Of a DNA stretch of 64,000 bases, positions 35,661-43,493 are shown one piece after another (position 1 is the stretch's first letter; each line of letters opens with the position of its first letter). Under the pieces are notes generated by a model. It had not been told where the DNA came from. It was given only the letters and a program-made list of their open reading frames with translations, and ran no database searches. The stretch is from the NCBI RefSeq assembly GCF_044377145.1, contig NZ_JBILJQ010000008.1, forward strand, positions 40,717-104,716, given 5' to 3'. The position numbers were made by a program, and so were the translations under genes. The stretch comes from Aquimonas sp044377145. Lineage in GTDB: Bacteria > Pseudomonadota > Gammaproteobacteria > Xanthomonadales > Xanthomonadaceae.

Positions 35661-37591
35661 ACGCACAACTGCAAACACCCACTGAGATCGCGGCAAGGCG
35701 CAGCGCCGCCGAGCTGATCGCCCAGCGCGTACACGCGCTGCTGTCTGCCGCAGACGCCAAGGCCACCGACGCGCTCGCCGACGGCAGCACGCGCGGCAAC
35801 GCTCAACGGCTGGCGGGCGCCGAAGGCCGCGCTTGGCAGCGGCTGCTGCAGCTGTTCGCGCTAAGCCCTGCCGAGGCCGACCTGCTGCAGTTTGCGATCG
35901 GTGCGGCAGTCGATCCGAGCCTGGGAGCCTTGCTCGCCCAGGTGCAGCAGATGGACGCGCGCTGGCTGCCGACCGAGCAGACGGTGATCCGCCTGTGCGG
36001 GCATCCGTCGCGGCCGATCTGGCGCCCGACCAGCCCGCTGTCGATGTGGGGCCTGCTGACGCCGATCCGCCGTATGCCGGGTGAAGCCCCGGGCTTCGAA
36101 GCCGACCCGCGCATCGTCGATTGGCTGTTCGGCAGCCTGTCGCTGGACGCCGCCCTGGTGCTGGCGGCGGAGCGCGCACCGACGCGTCCGGTGGCACCGG
36201 AGTGGCCGGTGCGGGCGATCGCCGAGCGCGTTGAGCACGCCCTGCGTCAGGGCGCAGAAGTCCGCGTGGTGATCGAAGCCCGCAGTGGCGCGGGCCGCAG
36301 CAGCTTTGCCTGCGCAGTCGCAGCTGCACTTGGCCGCGAGGCCCTGCTGATCGACCCCAGCGCACTGATCGGCAACGACTGGCCGGATGCCTACATGCGC
36401 GCGCAGCGCTTCGCCCTGTACGCCGACGTGGCCCTGATCTGGCGCGAAGGCGCGCCGGCGTGGCCGCACAAGCTACCGATGGCGCCGCTGCAGTTCGTCT
36501 GTGTGGGTGAATCCGAAGCGCCGCCCGCCCATGCAGGCTGCGCCGACATCGTGGTCGCCCTGCCCGAACCCGGCGTGGCGGCCAAGGCGGCCATCCTCAG
36601 CCAGTTGGCGCCGCAGCTGGCCGATGCCGCATTGCGCATCGCCGCCACGCCGGGCCTGTCGCTGGCGGATCTGGAAGAGGCCGCTGCTTCGGCACCGCGT
36701 AGCGCGGCCGAGGCAGCGGCGCACCTGCGCGCCCGTGCCCGCGCACGCATGCACGGCGTCGGCCGGGTGGTCGACCCGCAGTTCGACTGGGACGATCTGG
36801 TGCTGGCGCCCGATCTGGCCGCGCAGCTGCGGCGGATCGCGTTCGAGGTGCGCACCCGGCCGAGCCTGTTGGCCTGCGCTGAAACCGCCCGCTTGTTCGA
36901 AGGCGCCGCGGGGCTGTCGGCGCTGTTCAGTGGCCCGCCCGGGGTGGGCAAGTCGATGGCCGCCCAGGTCATCGCGCGCGAGCTGGGCATCAATCTGCTG
37001 GTGATCGATATCGCCAGCACCACCAGCAAATTCATCGGCGAAACCGCCAAGAACCTGTCCAACGCCTTCGCCCGCGCGCGCGCCGCCGGTGCGGCGCTGA
37101 TCTTCGAAGAAGCCGACGCCTTGTTCGCGCGCAGAACGGAAGTGAAGGACTCGAACGACCGCCACGCCAATGCCGACACCAACCATCTGCTGCAACTGAT
37201 GGAGGGCCACGACGGGCTGGTGATTCTGTCGACCAACCGACGCGCCAACATCGACCCGGCCTTCATCCGTCGGCTGCGCCACGTGCTGGAGTTTCCGCGG
37301 CCCGGGCCGGAGCAGCGGCTGCGCCTGTGGCAGACCATGCTGGGCGCGCTTGGCGCGGAGCTGGCGCCGCTGCAGCCCTGCCTGCAGGCGCTGGCCACAA
37401 GCCACGAGCTGTCGCCCGCTCAGATCAAGAGCGCGGCCTTGAGCGCTGCCTACTCGGCGCGTGAGCGCAGCAACTCCGTGGACACGGACGATCTGCTGCA
37501 GGCCGCCGCGCTCGAACTGACCAAGGAAGGTCGCTCAGCGCCGCCGCAGGCGCGAGCGACGCGCCACCGTGGGAGCGGCGCACATGGCTGA
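35657..37591 (+). CDS. eCIS AAA+ ATPase (Afp15/Pvc15-like)
   Basis: The ATPase of eCIS loci is needed for particle assembly or cargo handling. The 644-residue protein has a degenerate first P-loop (EARSGAGRSS, about residue 207). A full second AAA+ domain follows, with Walker A SGPPGVGKS at 425-433, Walker B AALIFEEADALF, sensor ILSTNRR and arginine finger region FIRRLRHVLEF. The first domain probably does not hydrolyse ATP. It overlaps the previous gene by 4 bases and the next by 8. Confidence 0.93.
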   Translation: MNAQLQTPTEIAARRSAAELIAQRVHALLSAADAKATDALADGSTRGNAQRLAGAEGRAWQRLLQLFALSPAEADLLQFAIGAAVDPSLGALLAQVQQMDARWLPTEQTVIRLCGHPSRPIWRPTSPLSMWGLLTPIRRMPGEAPGFEADPRIVDWLFGSLSLDAALVLAAERAPTRPVAPEWPVRAIAERVEHALRQGAEVRVVIEARSGAGRSSFACAVAAALGREALLIDPSALIGNDWPDAYMRAQRFALYADVALIWREGAPAWPHKLPMAPLQFVCVGESEAPPAHAGCADIVVALPEPGVAAKAAILSQLAPQLADAALRIAATPGLSLADLEEAAASAPRSAAEAAAHLRARARARMHGVGRVVDPQFDWDDLVLAPDLAAQLRRIAFEVRTRPSLLACAETARLFEGAAGLSALFSGPPGVGKSMAAQVIARELGINLLVIDIASTTSKFIGETAKNLSNAFARARAAGAALIFEEADALFARRTEVKDSNDRHANADTNHLLQLMEGHDGLVILSTNRRANIDPAFIRRLRHVLEFPRPGPEQRLRLWQTMLGALGAELAPLQPCLQALATSHELSPAQIKSAALSAAYSARERSNSVDTDDLLQAAALELTKEGRSAPPQARATRHRGSGAHG

Positions 37592-38282
37592 GACCGGCAA
37601 TCCGATCAGCCCGCCGGTGCTGCGCGGGGCGATCATCCAGCTCATCGAGGAGCTGGGCATCGTGGTGCCGAATATCGTGCCGTTCCAGTACAACCCGGCC
37701 AGCATGACCCGCGAGCTCAAGCCGTGGAATCCGTTCGAGGTCGATCAGGCCAAGCGCGGCACGCAGTCGCCGATGGTGCAGCCCTACGACCCGGAGGAAA
37801 CCTACAAGCTCAGCCTGGAGCTGGACGCCACCGATGACCTGGAGGACGGCGACCCGATCGCCATCGCCACCGGCGTGGCCTCGCGCATCGCCGCGATCCA
37901 GAAACTCACCGCGCCCTCGCAGGGCCTGATCGGCGACCTGATCGGCAGCGCGCAGGCGCTGGCAGGTGGCGTGCAAAAGCAGGCTGCGCGGCCCTCGGTG
38001 CCGATCTGCCTGCTGGTGATGGGGCCGGGGCTGATCGTGCCGGTGCGGGTGACCACGCTGTCGATCGAGATCAAGGAGTTCACGCCCGCCCTGTTTCCGC
38101 ATATGGCGCAGGTGCAGATGGAGCTGCGCGTGCTGACGCCCGAGGTCTTCAAGTGCAAGGCCACCGCCGCGACCGAGCTGGCGATCGCCGCCTATGACTT
38201 CACCCGCCTCGGCGAGAACGCACTCGCCATCGCCAATTTCGCCAACGCGCTGAAGGCCGCGCGTTCGATGCTGCCGTTCTAG
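37584..38282 (+). CDS. CIS tube-adaptor protein (Afp7/Pvc7-like)
   Basis: This 232-residue protein resembles the CIS_tube family that joins the inner tube to the central hub. Clues are VVPNIVPFQYNPASMTRELKPW near the N-terminus and FPHMAQVQMELRVLTPEVF near the C-terminus, the usual position before a LysM-like protein. The ATG at 37584 overlaps the ATPase stop by 8 bases; a GTG at 37569 is an alternative. In Afp7 and Pvc7 the LysM domain is fused, whereas here it is encoded by the next gene. Confidence 0.82.
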   Translation: MAETGNPISPPVLRGAIIQLIEELGIVVPNIVPFQYNPASMTRELKPWNPFEVDQAKRGTQSPMVQPYDPEETYKLSLELDATDDLEDGDPIAIATGVASRIAAIQKLTAPSQGLIGDLIGSAQALAGGVQKQAARPSVPICLLVMGPGLIVPVRVTTLSIEIKEFTPALFPHMAQVQMELRVLTPEVFKCKATAATELAIAAYDFTRLGENALAIANFANALKAARSMLPF

Positions 38283-38296
38283 AGCAGGAACCGACC

Positions 38297-38578
38297 ATGT
38301 CCGTGTTCGATCCGAAAAGCCGCTACGCCCGCTACGCCAAACGCGTGACCGCCATCGACCGGCGTGGCCGGGTGGTCGCGGCGGTCAGCCCCGCGGAGCT
38401 GCCGGCACAGACCGAGCTGGGCCGGCATCGGCTGCGCCAGGGCCAGCGTCTGGACCATCTCGCCGCGCACTACTTGGGCGACCCCGCGGGCTTCTGGCGG
38501 ATCGCCGAGCTCGAAGACGCTTTCAGCACCGAGGCAGCGCTGGACGCGCCGCTGGTGCGCATTCCGACGCGGAGTTAG
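38297..38578 (+). CDS. Small LysM/gpX-like baseplate protein
   Basis: The 93-residue protein has one LysM-like unit near residue 45 (RLRQGQRLDHLAAHYLGDPAGFWRIAELEDA), as in phage tail protein X and the C-terminus of Pvc7. Such units bind inside the baseplate and probably not peptidoglycan. It lies 14 bases after the tube-adaptor gene and 3 bases before the hub gene. Confidence 0.78.
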   Translation: MSVFDPKSRYARYAKRVTAIDRRGRVVAAVSPAELPAQTELGRHRLRQGQRLDHLAAHYLGDPAGFWRIAELEDAFSTEAALDAPLVRIPTRS

Positions 38579-38581
38579 AGC

Positions 38582-39724
38582 ATGGGCTTCGGGCTGATCC
38601 TGACCTCTGGCGACACGCGCGTGGCCCTGCCTGAGACGGTCAGCCAGTGGCTGGTGGAAGCCCGGGTCGAGCTGGAGCTGTCCAAGCCGACGCGCTTCGC
38701 GCTGCGCTTCGAGGACGACCTCTGCGACGGCGGCTCGCACATGGAGAACGTGCCGGAGCTGCAGCCCAAGCGACTGATCGGCATCTTCGTCGAGCAGGAC
38801 GGCGCGCTGGAGTGCCTGGTCTATGGCCCGGTCACCGACATCAAATCGGCCGCCGTGCTCGGCGGTGCGGGCTCGTGGGTCGAGATCCGCGGCGAGGACC
38901 GTCGGGTCGAGATGGGCCGGCTCGGCGTGCAGGCCACCTACACCGGCAAGGCCTCGGCAGCGGCGCACTCAATCCTCGCCGCCTACGGCTTCAGTCCCGA
39001 GACCCAGGACACCCTGATCGAGCACGACGCGCAGCGCAGCCAGCTCAGCCAGCGCGGCACGGATCTCGCCTTTCTCGAAGATATTGCGCGCAAGAACAAT
39101 ATGGAATTCTGGCTGAGCTATGCCGCCGAGCGCAGCCCCGGCAGCGACGCGATCAGCCTGACTGAGACCGCCAATCTGCGCACCTCACCCACCCGCGCCC
39201 AGCCCGGCGATGTGCCGCAGCTGCCGACGCTGGCGGCACCGCCGGACCGGCTTCTGCGGGTCAATCCGCCGCCACGCGAGTGCCCGAGCGTCAACCGCTT
39301 CGAAGCGAAGATCGATTTCGAGAAGCCTACGGCAGCGCGCGGCTTCGCGATGAACGACCGCGGCGCCAGCGAGATCGTCGAGCAGATCGTCAGCGATGCG
39401 GCACCGGTGGATGGCGAACGCCCGCTGGAGATCGAAGGCGTCAAGCGCGAGGCGATCGCGCCGCCGACGGTGACGCCCGACGAGGCCTTTCTGGCCCAGG
39501 ACGCACTGGTGTTCGAGCAGAGCTGGTTCGTCCAGGTCGAAGCCTCGACCTCGCTGGAGCAGGCGCAGTTCGTGATCCTGCCGCACCAGATCGTCGAGGT
39601 CAGCCACGCCGGCCCGCGGCTGTCCGGCGCCTACCAGGTGATGAAGGCCGTGCATGTGGTCAATGCGGCCGATCACCTGATCGATTTCACCCTGCGTGCC
39701 AACGGCCTGGGAGCCTCCGCATGA
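38582..39724 (+). CDS. Baseplate hub protein (gp27/VgrG N-terminal-like, Afp8 first half)
   Basis: The 380-residue protein matches the gp27-type hub fold of VgrG/Pvc8. Segments include VSQWLVEARVELELSKPTRFALRFEDD, DIKSAAVLGGAGSWVEIRGED and ISQRGTDLAFLEDIARKNNM-type wording (here QLSQRGTDLAFLEDIARKN). It ends at the point where VgrG would continue into its OB-fold; that part is a separate gene overlapping by 4 bases (ATGA). Confidence 0.87.
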   Translation: MGFGLILTSGDTRVALPETVSQWLVEARVELELSKPTRFALRFEDDLCDGGSHMENVPELQPKRLIGIFVEQDGALECLVYGPVTDIKSAAVLGGAGSWVEIRGEDRRVEMGRLGVQATYTGKASAAAHSILAAYGFSPETQDTLIEHDAQRSQLSQRGTDLAFLEDIARKNNMEFWLSYAAERSPGSDAISLTETANLRTSPTRAQPGDVPQLPTLAAPPDRLLRVNPPPRECPSVNRFEAKIDFEKPTAARGFAMNDRGASEIVEQIVSDAAPVDGERPLEIEGVKREAIAPPTVTPDEAFLAQDALVFEQSWFVQVEASTSLEQAQFVILPHQIVEVSHAGPRLSGAYQVMKAVHVVNAADHLIDFTLRANGLGASA

Positions 39725-40254
39725 ACGCCGCCATCGCCGATATCGAACGCGTGTTCGAGGAGCTCGAAGGTCGCCATCTGGGCAAGTATCGCGGCTTGGT
39801 CACGGCCAATGACGACCCGCTCAAGCAGGGCCGGATCGAGGTCAAGGTGCCGGCCGTGCTCGGCCAGAAGACGCTGTGGGCCCTGCCCTGCGTGGCCTAT
39901 GCCGGGCCTGATGTCGGCCTGCTGATGCTGCCGCCGGTCGGCGCCAGCGTGTGGGTGGAGTTCGAGGCCGGCGACCGCAGCCACCCGATCTGGGCCGGCT
40001 GCTTCTGGGCCGAGGGCGAGCTGCCCGCCGATGCCGATCCGCAGACCGCGGTGCTGCGCACGCCCGGCGCCACGCTGCGGATCAGCCACGACGGCGTGGT
40101 CGAGATCGAGACCAGAGCGGGCACAAAGCTTGTTCTTAGCGGTAGCGAAATCAAGCTGGAGGCACCGGCAATCAACCAGTCCGCCAACGGTGGCGCCAGC
40201 GGGCTCAGCGCCGGCGGCTTCGAAGCGCAGAACGGCGCCTTCAAGGTGGTGTGA
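39721..40254 (+). CDS. Spike protein with gp5-like OB fold (Afp8 second half)
   Basis: The 177-residue protein begins with an OB-fold (KYRGLVTANDDPLKQGRIEVKVPAVLGQKTLWALPC, then MLPPVGASVWVEFEAGDRSHPIWAGCFW), as in gp5 and VgrG. It continues with short beta-prism repeats (ATLRISHDGVVEIETRAGTK) that form the needle. Start ATG 39721 overlaps the hub stop. Together with the hub it reconstitutes a VgrG-like spike from two polypeptides. Confidence 0.88.
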   Translation: MNAAIADIERVFEELEGRHLGKYRGLVTANDDPLKQGRIEVKVPAVLGQKTLWALPCVAYAGPDVGLLMLPPVGASVWVEFEAGDRSHPIWAGCFWAEGELPADADPQTAVLRTPGATLRISHDGVVEIETRAGTKLVLSGSEIKLEAPAINQSANGGASGLSAGGFEAQNGAFKVV

Positions 40255-40262
40255 GGAAAACC

Positions 40263-40571
40263 ATGACCACGCCCGTCTCAGTGCTTCCCGCCGGTGTGCT
40301 CGGCAACGATGGCAGCCCCGCTGCGGCGCGGGTGTGCAGCAACACCCGCGTGCTGGCGGCGACCGGTGCGCTCGGGCTGGTCACCGATGTCATGCAGTTC
40401 GCCGGGCCGGCGGTTTCCGGCAGCTGGATCCTCGGCGCCAGCCGCGTGCAGGTGAACGGCGTGGCCGTGGTCAACCAGGCCGCGGTCGGCCTCTGCGTCG
40501 GCACGCCCGGCGTGCTGCCGCCCGGGCCGATGAGCGTCGCCCAAGGCGATGCGCGGATCAAAGCGCTATGA
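40263..40571 (+). CDS. Spike-tip candidate (PAAR-like position, Afp10-like)
   Basis: The 102-residue Ala/Gly/Val-rich protein (DVMQFAGPAVSGSWILGASRVQVNGVAVVNQAAVG) sits where eCIS loci carry the spike-tip gene, 8 bases after the spike gene. I see no classic PAAR repeats, so the assignment rests on size, composition and position. ATG 40263 with GAGGA upstream is preferred to the GTG at 40251. The stop is 7 bases before the gp25-like gene. Confidence 0.6.
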   Translation: MTTPVSVLPAGVLGNDGSPAAARVCSNTRVLAATGALGLVTDVMQFAGPAVSGSWILGASRVQVNGVAVVNQAAVGLCVGTPGVLPPGPMSVAQGDARIKAL

Positions 40572-40578
40572 GGCGGCC

Positions 40579-40956
40579 ATGAACGACACCCTGCATGCGC
40601 TCAGTTTCCCGTTCGCGATCGACCGCGGCGGTGGCCGTGCGGCCGAGACCCAGGACTACGAGGCCTACGCCCGCCAGCTGATCCGCCAGGTGCTGTTGAC
40701 CGCGCCGGGTGAGCGCATCAACCGGCCCGACTTCGGCGCTGGCGTACGCCGCATGGTATTCGCGCCGAACTCGCCGGCAGTCGCCTCGCTGGCGCAGACC
40801 TTCGTCTATCAGGCACTGACGCGCTGGCTGCCGACCGTCATCAAGGTGGAAGCAGTGCATGTGCTGGCGCGCGAGGAGTCGCTGCTGATCGAGGTGCGCT
40901 ACCTGTTGATCCAGCGCGGTGAAGTTCGCACCCTGAACGAAGAGGTCGCGTTCTGA
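40579..40956 (+). CDS. gp25-like baseplate wedge protein
   Basis: The 125-residue protein is a GPW/gp25 family member that starts sheath polymerisation at the baseplate. It shows the family pattern QLIRQVLLTAPGERINRPDFGAGVRRMVFAPNS, including the PGER..P.FG signature, and the C-terminal strands LLIEVRYLLIQRGEVRTL. The stop overlaps the start of the next gene by one base. Confidence 0.92.
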   Translation: MNDTLHALSFPFAIDRGGGRAAETQDYEAYARQLIRQVLLTAPGERINRPDFGAGVRRMVFAPNSPAVASLAQTFVYQALTRWLPTVIKVEAVHVLAREESLLIEVRYLLIQRGEVRTLNEEVAF

Positions 40957-43493
40957 TGGCCATCGACCGCAAGACCGTGCTGTGCGAGCAGACCCTGCTG
41001 ACCGGGATCGACTTCATCCAGGTGGTCCAGCCGCTGGTGCAGACCCAGCTGCGGGTGTTCTTCGTGGTCGAGCCCTCGGCGCTGGACGCACCGATGATCG
41101 CCGCCGCCGCGGTGCCCGACCCGCTGCCGCCCGCGGATGTTGGCGCGGCTGTACTGGCGCCGGGCATCGGCGTACGCATCGTCGCCATCGACAGCGGGCT
41201 TGAGATCGCCATCGACAGCGTGCGCTGGCGCAGGGTCGCCGCGCCGGCCGGCTTGCGTCTGGCGCTGGAGGTGAGGGTGCCGGCACCCGGCGACTTCGGC
41301 CTGTATCGGCTGTTCATCGATGACGCGCGGGTCGATCCGTTCTTCAACGGCGTCGAGTTCAGCTTCAAGCAGGGCTGCCCTTCGGACTTCGACTGCCGCA
41401 GCCCCTGCGCCGACGAACCCGAGCCCAGCCCGGATGTGGAGATCGACTATCTGGCCCGCGATTTCTGGTCGCTGCGCCGTGCCCTGCTGGACTTCGCTGC
41501 CGCCCGCTATCCCGGCTGGTCGGAGGCACTGGAGGCCGATCAGGCTGTGATGCTGTTCGAGATCATGGCGGCCCTGGGCGACGAGTTCGCCTATGCGCAG
41601 GATCGGATCGTGCGCGAGACCGCACTCGCCACCGCCACCCAGCGCCGCAGCCGCTCGGCGCTGACGCGTCTGGTCGACTACACGCCGGACCCGGGCCACG
41701 CCGCCGAAACGGCGCTGGCGCTGTGGGTCAGTGCTGCCGCAGAACAAGCCGTCGACGCCCGCGCCTGGGCCTTGCCTGAGGGCGAGCCAGCGTTGCCGTT
41801 CTCGTTGATCGAGGCGCTGTGGACGCATCCGGCCTGGAACAGCCTGCCGCTGCATCAGCCGGACCGCGACGTCGAATGTCTGCCCCGCGGCGCCACCGAG
41901 GCCTGGCTTGTCAGCGCGGGCCCTACATTGGGCCAACTACCGCCAGGCACGCCGCTGACGCCGATCGAGTTCTGGCACGGCAGGCGCGGCATTCTGCGCA
42001 GCCGTCCAGCCGACCCCGCCCAGCCCGCGCGAGCCTTCGAGATCAACTTGGTCGAGGTCGAGCTGATGGTCGACACGCTGGCGCCGATACCCGGCGTGCC
42101 GACGCCGATAACCCGCATCCGCTGGCGCGAGCCGACGCCTTGGCCGCTGCCACTGGCCGAGACCGAACTCCTGCTCAACATCGCCCAGGCACGGGCCGGC
42201 GAAACCGTGATCGAGACCTTCCGGATCGGCAGCGATGAGGCCTTGCTCGCCCAGCACGCGCCGGCCGATGAAGCCGCGCGGCGTGCGCTGCTGGCCTTGC
42301 CCCGTGCGGTCGAACGCGAAGGCCCGTTCGACCCCGAGCGCGGCGGCCGCGAACGCATCGTGCGCTACGGCCTGCGCGCGACCGAAACCCTGGGCCTGGG
42401 CTGGAGTGGCCAGCGTCACCCGTTGGGCCTGGGCAGCCTGAGCGGCGATGTGCCGCTGCTGACGCTGACCGAAGTCACGCCAGCACCGCACCTGCCGGTG
42501 CCCGGCGCCACCGCGTGGACGTTCTTCCGTGATCTGCTGGGCGCGGACTTCGACAGCGCGGCGTACACGCTGGAAGAAGGCATGTGGCGCGAGGTGTGGA
42601 CCCACCAGACGCCGCTCGAGGATGTGCGGTTCCAAGACTACGCCAGCGACCGTGGCTGGACCCTGCGCTTCGGCGCCGCCGGATTCGGACGCGGTCCGGA
42701 TGACGCCCAGATTCTGCAGGCGCGCTTCACCACCGCACCCGGCAGCCGCGCCAACCTGCCGCCCGACAGCGTGGTCCATCTCACTGCGGCCGGCAGCGCG
42801 ACGACGCTCGCGAATGTCATTGCAGTGAGCAATCCGCTGCCGATCGACAGCGGCCGCAATGAGGAATCTGCCGACAGCGTGCGCATCGATGCACCGGAGG
42901 CCTTCCGCGCCCTGCCGCTGCGCGCGGTTCGGCCGGAAGACTACAGCCAGATCATCCAACGCCTGCCCTGGGTTCAGCGCGCACACGCCAGTACCCGCTG
43001 GACCGGCAGCTGGGCAACCGACTTCGTCGCCGCAGACCCGCTGGCCGGCATAGCGCTGAGCGATGCGCAGATCGCCGAGCTGCAGAACAGCCTGGACTGC
43101 ATTCGCCAAGTCACCCGTGACGCCCGCGTGCTGCAACCGGACTACCTCGATATCGATCTCGAAGTCGATGTATGCGTGCGTGGCGATGCCTACCCCGGCG
43201 AAGTCAGCCCACGCGTGCTGCGCGCACTGGCGCCGCCGGGTTTGTTCCATCCCGACAATTTCACCTTTGGCCAGACGCTGAGGCGTTCGGCGATCGAGGC
43301 CGCGGTGCAGGCCGTACCCGGGGTGAAGGGCGTCGAGGCGATCCGCCTGCGTGTACGCAGGCGCCGTGACTGGCACACGTTTGATCTGCCCGAGCTGCAG
43401 GTCGAGCCCTGGCAGATCGTCCGCCTGCAGAACGACCCACGTCAGCCCGGGCGCGGTTCGCTGCGCGTCAATGCGCACGGAGGTGCCGCATGA
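40956..43493 (+). CDS. Baseplate wedge protein, gpJ-like (Afp11-type)
   Basis: The 845-residue protein is the first large wedge component. Its baseplate-J-like core includes PDVEIDYLARDFWSLRRALLDFAAARYPGWSE near residue 155, DEFAYAQDRIVRETALATATQRRSR near residue 210, and ALRAVRPEDYSQIIQRLPWVQRAHAST near the C-terminus. The LLD..A.R.P.W.E pattern followed by E..AYAQDR is typical of eCIS wedge proteins. It overlaps its neighbours at both ends, with ATGA at the 3' side. Confidence 0.88.
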   Translation: MAIDRKTVLCEQTLLTGIDFIQVVQPLVQTQLRVFFVVEPSALDAPMIAAAAVPDPLPPADVGAAVLAPGIGVRIVAIDSGLEIAIDSVRWRRVAAPAGLRLALEVRVPAPGDFGLYRLFIDDARVDPFFNGVEFSFKQGCPSDFDCRSPCADEPEPSPDVEIDYLARDFWSLRRALLDFAAARYPGWSEALEADQAVMLFEIMAALGDEFAYAQDRIVRETALATATQRRSRSALTRLVDYTPDPGHAAETALALWVSAAAEQAVDARAWALPEGEPALPFSLIEALWTHPAWNSLPLHQPDRDVECLPRGATEAWLVSAGPTLGQLPPGTPLTPIEFWHGRRGILRSRPADPAQPARAFEINLVEVELMVDTLAPIPGVPTPITRIRWREPTPWPLPLAETELLLNIAQARAGETVIETFRIGSDEALLAQHAPADEAARRALLALPRAVEREGPFDPERGGRERIVRYGLRATETLGLGWSGQRHPLGLGSLSGDVPLLTLTEVTPAPHLPVPGATAWTFFRDLLGADFDSAAYTLEEGMWREVWTHQTPLEDVRFQDYASDRGWTLRFGAAGFGRGPDDAQILQARFTTAPGSRANLPPDSVVHLTAAGSATTLANVIAVSNPLPIDSGRNEESADSVRIDAPEAFRALPLRAVRPEDYSQIIQRLPWVQRAHASTRWTGSWATDFVAADPLAGIALSDAQIAELQNSLDCIRQVTRDARVLQPDYLDIDLEVDVCVRGDAYPGEVSPRVLRALAPPGLFHPDNFTFGQTLRRSAIEAAVQAVPGVKGVEAIRLRVRRRRDWHTFDLPELQVEPWQIVRLQNDPRQPGRGSLRVNAHGGAA

